Shown here: piece after piece, positions 13,207 to 15,113 of the stretch
Layout: every line of letters begins with the position of its first letter
How positions within the stretch are numbered: the stretch's first letter is position 1
Notes under the pieces: generated by a model
Told to the model about the DNA's origin: nothing
Databases searched by the model: none
Seen by the model: only the letters and a program-made list of their open reading frames with translations
NCBI GenBank assembly: GCA_947366645.1
Contig: CANBAX010000011.1
Span: forward strand, 1 to 15,113
DNA from: an uncultured Clostridia bacterium
GTDB taxonomy: Bacteria; Bacillota; Clostridia; Christensenellales; UBA1242
Reading direction: 5' to 3'
DNA length: 15,113 nt
Translations under genes and position numbers: made by a program

Positions 13207-13307
13207 TTCAAGTTTTGATTTATAAAAAACTATCGTAGAAATGCTATTACTATTATCGTTTGCAACTTTTACCTTTGTTCCATCAAGATTTGCCGCTCTT
13301 GCAAAAT

Positions 13308-13400
13308 CTATATTCTTAATCCAATAATTCCCCCCCCGCTATTTACTGAGGTTAGTATTATTCTCTCCAAAAGGTCGCCTCTAATTTTAGATATATCCAT
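13308..13400 (-). pseudogene. 5' fragment of the MazF-fusion gene (out of frame)
   Basis: ATG 13400 with AAGGGG/AAAGGA upstream starts 15 nt after the stop of the 194-aa gene. It reads MDISKIRGDLLERIILTSVNS, then the G8 run, and stops after 30 codons. With a run length divisible by three the frame continues NYWIKNIDFARAANLDGTK without a stop into the 411-aa frame. The fragment should therefore be read as the true start of that gene. As written it is out of frame by one base. Confidence 0.75.
13330..13337 (-). repeat. Homopolymer run of eight G, candidate phase-variation tract
   Basis: Eight C on the plus strand, i.e. G8 in the coding strand of the MazF-fusion gene, 63 nt after its ATG. It stands out in this A/T-rich region. 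G9 or G6 would put the gene in frame. Confidence 0.85.
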
Positions 13401-13415
13401 TTCCTTTCCCCTTAT

Positions 13416-14000
13416 TTACACATTTTCGTCTTGAGAAATATCCTTTAATTCCTCATAACTATACCCATTTCTACCATGTATTACAAGTATGTGTGGCTTT
13501 TCAGAATACTTACCGATACAACTTAAATCTCTATTAAGTGCATCACAACATTCCTCAAGGCTCATATCATAATTATGTCTTGCCTTGTAATAACTAGTCC
13601 TTGCCCATGCAAATAATATATTAAACTGCTCACCATATTTTTTATAAAGCATCTTTGCTATAGGCTCTGTCAAAACGAACTCATTATCATAAATTTTTTT
13701 GCCTATTATTGCACGACCACTACACAAAGAAATATTAATAGTGACTAATGCAGTTGGCATACCTTTATTGAATATTACTGTATCCCCTTCTTTCAAACCT
13801 TCCCCGCTAACCTCAGGATTCATAAATTGGCATTTAACCACATCAGAAAGCATATTTGCAGTTATTTCATTGACAACGCTTTCCAGTTCTTCCTTCGTCA
13901 ACTCAAAGGAAAATTCTTTCATATTTCCCGTAATAGACATTTCTGTAAAGTGTGGAAGCAGTGGATTATATGAATACATCTTATGGTTTGTTTTTTCCAT
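13416..14000 (-). CDS. Unknown 194-aa protein sharing a domain with the MazF fusion
   Basis: I do not recognise this 194-aa soluble protein. Residues about 33-164 align by eye with residues 246-383 of the MazF-fusion protein: ELTKEEL versus ELTKEEI, GEGLKEGDTV versus GEDLSKGIFV, VLTEPIAKMLYKKY versus VLQEALVKLLSKKY, YYKAR versus KYNNAR, and LSCIGKY versus LSFIGKY. It is the first gene of the operon, with a near-consensus extended -10 promoter and an AGGAGA ribosome binding site, and the fusion gene starts 15 nt after its stop. Its first 30 residues are not shared. Being upstream of a toxin-domain gene, it could be an antitoxin or assembly partner. That is inference from position and shared domain only. 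Confidence 0.82.
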   Translation of the reverse strand: MEKTNHKMYSYNPLLPHFTEMSITGNMKEFSFELTKEELESVVNEITANMLSDVVKCQFMNPEVSGEGLKEGDTVIFNKGMPTALVTINISLCSGRAIIGKKIYDNEFVLTEPIAKMLYKKYGEQFNILFAWARTSYYKARHNYDMSLEECCDALNRDLSCIGKYSEKPHILVIHGRNGYSYEELKDISQDENV

Positions 14001-14020
14001 ATTTTCTCCTATTTTTCTTT

Positions 14021-14049
14021 ATTATATCACAACAAAATACTTATTTCAA
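14021..14049 (-). promoter_or_regulatory. Promoter of the 194-aa/MazF-fusion operon
   Basis: On the minus strand: TTGAAA (14044-14049), 17-nt spacer, TATAAT (14021-14026) with TG one base before it (extended -10). Confidence 0.8.
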
Positions 14050-14068
14050 TAGGCAATTAATATTTTAG

Positions 14069-14097
14069 TTGACTTTTATATCGCTTTTAATTATCAT
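14069..14097 (+). promoter_or_regulatory. Promoter of ung, placed at the start codon
   Basis: TTGACT (14069-14074), 17-nt spacer, TATCAT (14092-14097). The -10 ends 6 nt before ATG 14104, so transcription should begin at or beside the ATG. Confidence 0.6.
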
Positions 14098-14103
14098 ATT
14101 TAT

Positions 14104-14763
14104 ATGATAAAAATTAGAAGAAGTTGGTATGACCTACTGCAATGTGAATTTGAAAAGCCTTATTTTAAGCAGTTGCAGGAGTTTCTTGCGAACGAATATG
14201 CAACACGCACGATTTACCCCGAAGAAGATAAAATTTTTAATGCCCTTAACCATGTGCCTTTTGACAAGGTGAAAGTGGTTATAATTGGGCAAGACCCTTA
14301 TCATGAGCCAAACCAAGCACAAGGAATTTCTTTTTCTGTGCCAGAGGGAGTAGAAATACCTCCATCACTTGTTAACATTATGAAAGAAATACATGATGAC
14401 CTTGATATCACCTGCAAAAACAGCGGCGACCTTACACGTTGGGCAAGTCAAGGGGTGCTACTTTTAAACACCGTACTCACAGTTAGACGCGGGCAAGCAA
14501 ACTCGCACAAAGACAAGGGTTGGGAAAAACTGACTGGCGAAATTATAAAAAAATTAGGTGCTAGAAAAGAGCCTATCGTATTTCTACTTTGGGGCTCTTA
14601 CGCACAAAGTTTTGCACCCTTTGTTGAAAGTCAGCATTTGATTTTGAAAGCGCCTCACCCAAGCCCCCTATCTGCATATCGAGGTTTCTTTGGCTGCAAG
14701 CACTTTTCAAAATGTAATGAATTTTTAAAAAGTCAAGGAATGGATGAAATTAATTGGGAATGA
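14104..14763 (+). CDS. ung: Uracil-DNA glycosylase, family 1
   Basis: A 219-aa Ung that removes uracil from DNA as the first step of base excision repair. The water-activating motif GQDPYH is at 62-67 (Asp64), the uracil-binding LLLNTVLTV at 119-127 with Asn122, and the DNA-intercalation loop HPSPLSAYRGFFG at 185-197 with catalytic His185. The length is normal. No Shine-Dalgarno sequence stands before the ATG, and the only good promoter ends 6 nt upstream, so the message may be leaderless. A later start would not be much better supported: the first in-frame Met after M1 is far inside the fold. It is divergent from the 194-aa/MazF-fusion operon. Confidence 0.96.
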   Translation: MIKIRRSWYDLLQCEFEKPYFKQLQEFLANEYATRTIYPEEDKIFNALNHVPFDKVKVVIIGQDPYHEPNQAQGISFSVPEGVEIPPSLVNIMKEIHDDLDITCKNSGDLTRWASQGVLLLNTVLTVRRGQANSHKDKGWEKLTGEIIKKLGARKEPIVFLLWGSYAQSFAPFVESQHLILKAPHPSPLSAYRGFFGCKHFSKCNEFLKSQGMDEINWE

Positions 14764-14767
14764 TGTC

Positions 14768-14836
14768 ACTTTTCATATGCTGAAAAGTAACCAAAAGGCA
14801 CTGGGGACCCCAGTCCTCGCAAGGTTCCCCGTCCCC
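14768..14836. other. Structured non-coding stretch after ung
   Basis: Several inverted repeats follow one another: ACTTTTC/GAAAAGT (14768-14788), CTGGGG-A-CCCCAG (14801-14813), and GGGGAC (14803-14808), which can also pair with GTCCCC (14831-14836). It is G/C-richer than its surroundings and has no ribosome binding site. It may be a leader-like RNA structure or a dispersed element. Confidence 0.45.
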
Positions 14837-14851
14837 TATTGCTTGCTGACG

Positions 14852-14880
14852 AAGTCCGCCTTATGGCGGACTTTTTATTT
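14852..14880 (+). terminator. Rho-independent terminator downstream of ung
   Basis: Stem AAGTCCGCC/GGCGGACTT with a TTAT loop, followed by a T-rich run. Confidence 0.88.
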
Positions 14881-14883
14881 TTT

Positions 14884-14902
14884 TTAAGACAATATGTCTT
14901 AA
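14884..14902. promoter_or_regulatory. Operator-like palindrome before the partial HTH gene
   Basis: Perfect 8-bp arms TTAAGACA and TGTCTTAA around ATA. It lies about 50 nt upstream of the HTH gene that starts at 14953, in the expected place for an autoregulatory site. Confidence 0.5.
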
Positions 14903-14952
14903 TCGAAGTATTTAAGATTTATTTTTGCTAGTATAAAAGCAGGAGGTGAAAA

Positions 14953-15113
14953 ATGTATAGATACAAGGGTGAAAATTCTGTTTTTGTCAAGAGATTAAAA
15001 CTACTGATGGAAGAAAATAACACTAGCATGGAAGAGCTTTCTGCTATTACTGGGATGAGTATACTAGAATGTGACAAAATGCTAAGAGGCAAGGATGTTG
15101 CTTTTGATGTTTT
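14953..15113 (+). CDS. Partial HTH (XRE-like) protein, cut by the window end
   Basis: The first 53 codons of a gene with an excellent ribosome binding site (AGGAGGTG, 14941-14948). The segment VFVKRLKLLMEENNTSMEELSAITGMSILECDKML has XRE helix-turn-helix spacing (helix 1, MEELSAIT, turn, recognition helix). A possible -10 TATAAA (14932-14937) lacks a clear -35. The palindrome at 14884-14902 could be its operator. The rest of the protein is outside the window, so the family beyond the HTH cannot be judged. Confidence 0.7.
   Translation, partial: MYRYKGENSVFVKRLKLLMEENNTSMEELSAITGMSILECDKMLRGKDVAFDV

Overview
The window reads as chromosomal DNA of a low-GC Gram-positive bacterium, most likely an uncultured, probably gut-associated member of the Clostridia. 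The reasons are A/T-rich coding sequence, strong GGAGG-type ribosome binding sites, a DnaD/DnaI-type helicase-loading pair, a MazF of the Bacillus EndoA type, AcpS, a KMGKT-type TyrRS, and the paired NifU-like scaffold and GGGtGRT genes. The species cannot be named from this sequence. Code use is standard.

Layout. 1-2400: primosome genes, a DnaD/DnaB-like protein followed by a DnaI/DnaC-type helicase loader. 2388-3002: an MBL-fold hydrolase on the minus strand. 3104-5293: an accessory stretch with an unknown 162-aa protein, a divergent regulatory module (two tandem paralogous XRE repressors facing a DUF1273/SLOG protein, with two TTATGT-N4-ACATAA palindromes between them) and an unknown 120-aa protein. 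The divergent module is bracketed by two identical 30-nt bidirectional terminators. 5348-5421: tRNA-Trp on the minus strand. 5495-6053: a MazF-type toxin with an unusual upstream partner. 6054-6397: no gene, filled by copies of a dispersed palindromic repeat. 6398-7716: minus-strand operon of a YigZ-domain protein, recX and acpS. 7717-8363: more copies of the same repeat around a small GIY-YIG nuclease gene. 8364-8902: a divergent XRE/small-HTH switch with three operator-like sites. 8926-10170: tyrS. 10281-11944: Fe-S scaffold plus GGGtGRT operon. 11971-14000: a two-gene minus-strand operon. 14104-14763: ung. 14953 to the end: a partial HTH gene.

The most interesting locus is 11971-14000. A 194-aa protein is followed by a large MazF-domain fusion whose start codon and ribosome binding site are separated from the rest of its frame by a run of eight G. 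One more G (or two fewer) would join the fragments into a protein of about 476 aa. This looks like a phase-variable (or freshly frameshifted) toxin. Its C-terminal domain resembles the 194-aa protein encoded just upstream, which suggests a two-part system built on a shared uncharacterised domain.

The second is the GIY-YIG gene at 7953-8234. It lies between inverted copies of a dispersed repeat whose palindromic cores vary in sequence but stay palindromic, and its stop codon sits on the repeat edge. This arrangement recalls a minimal transposon-like or REP-like unit. Two genes (MBL hydrolase and ung) have good promoters placed so close to the ATG that their mRNAs may be leaderless.
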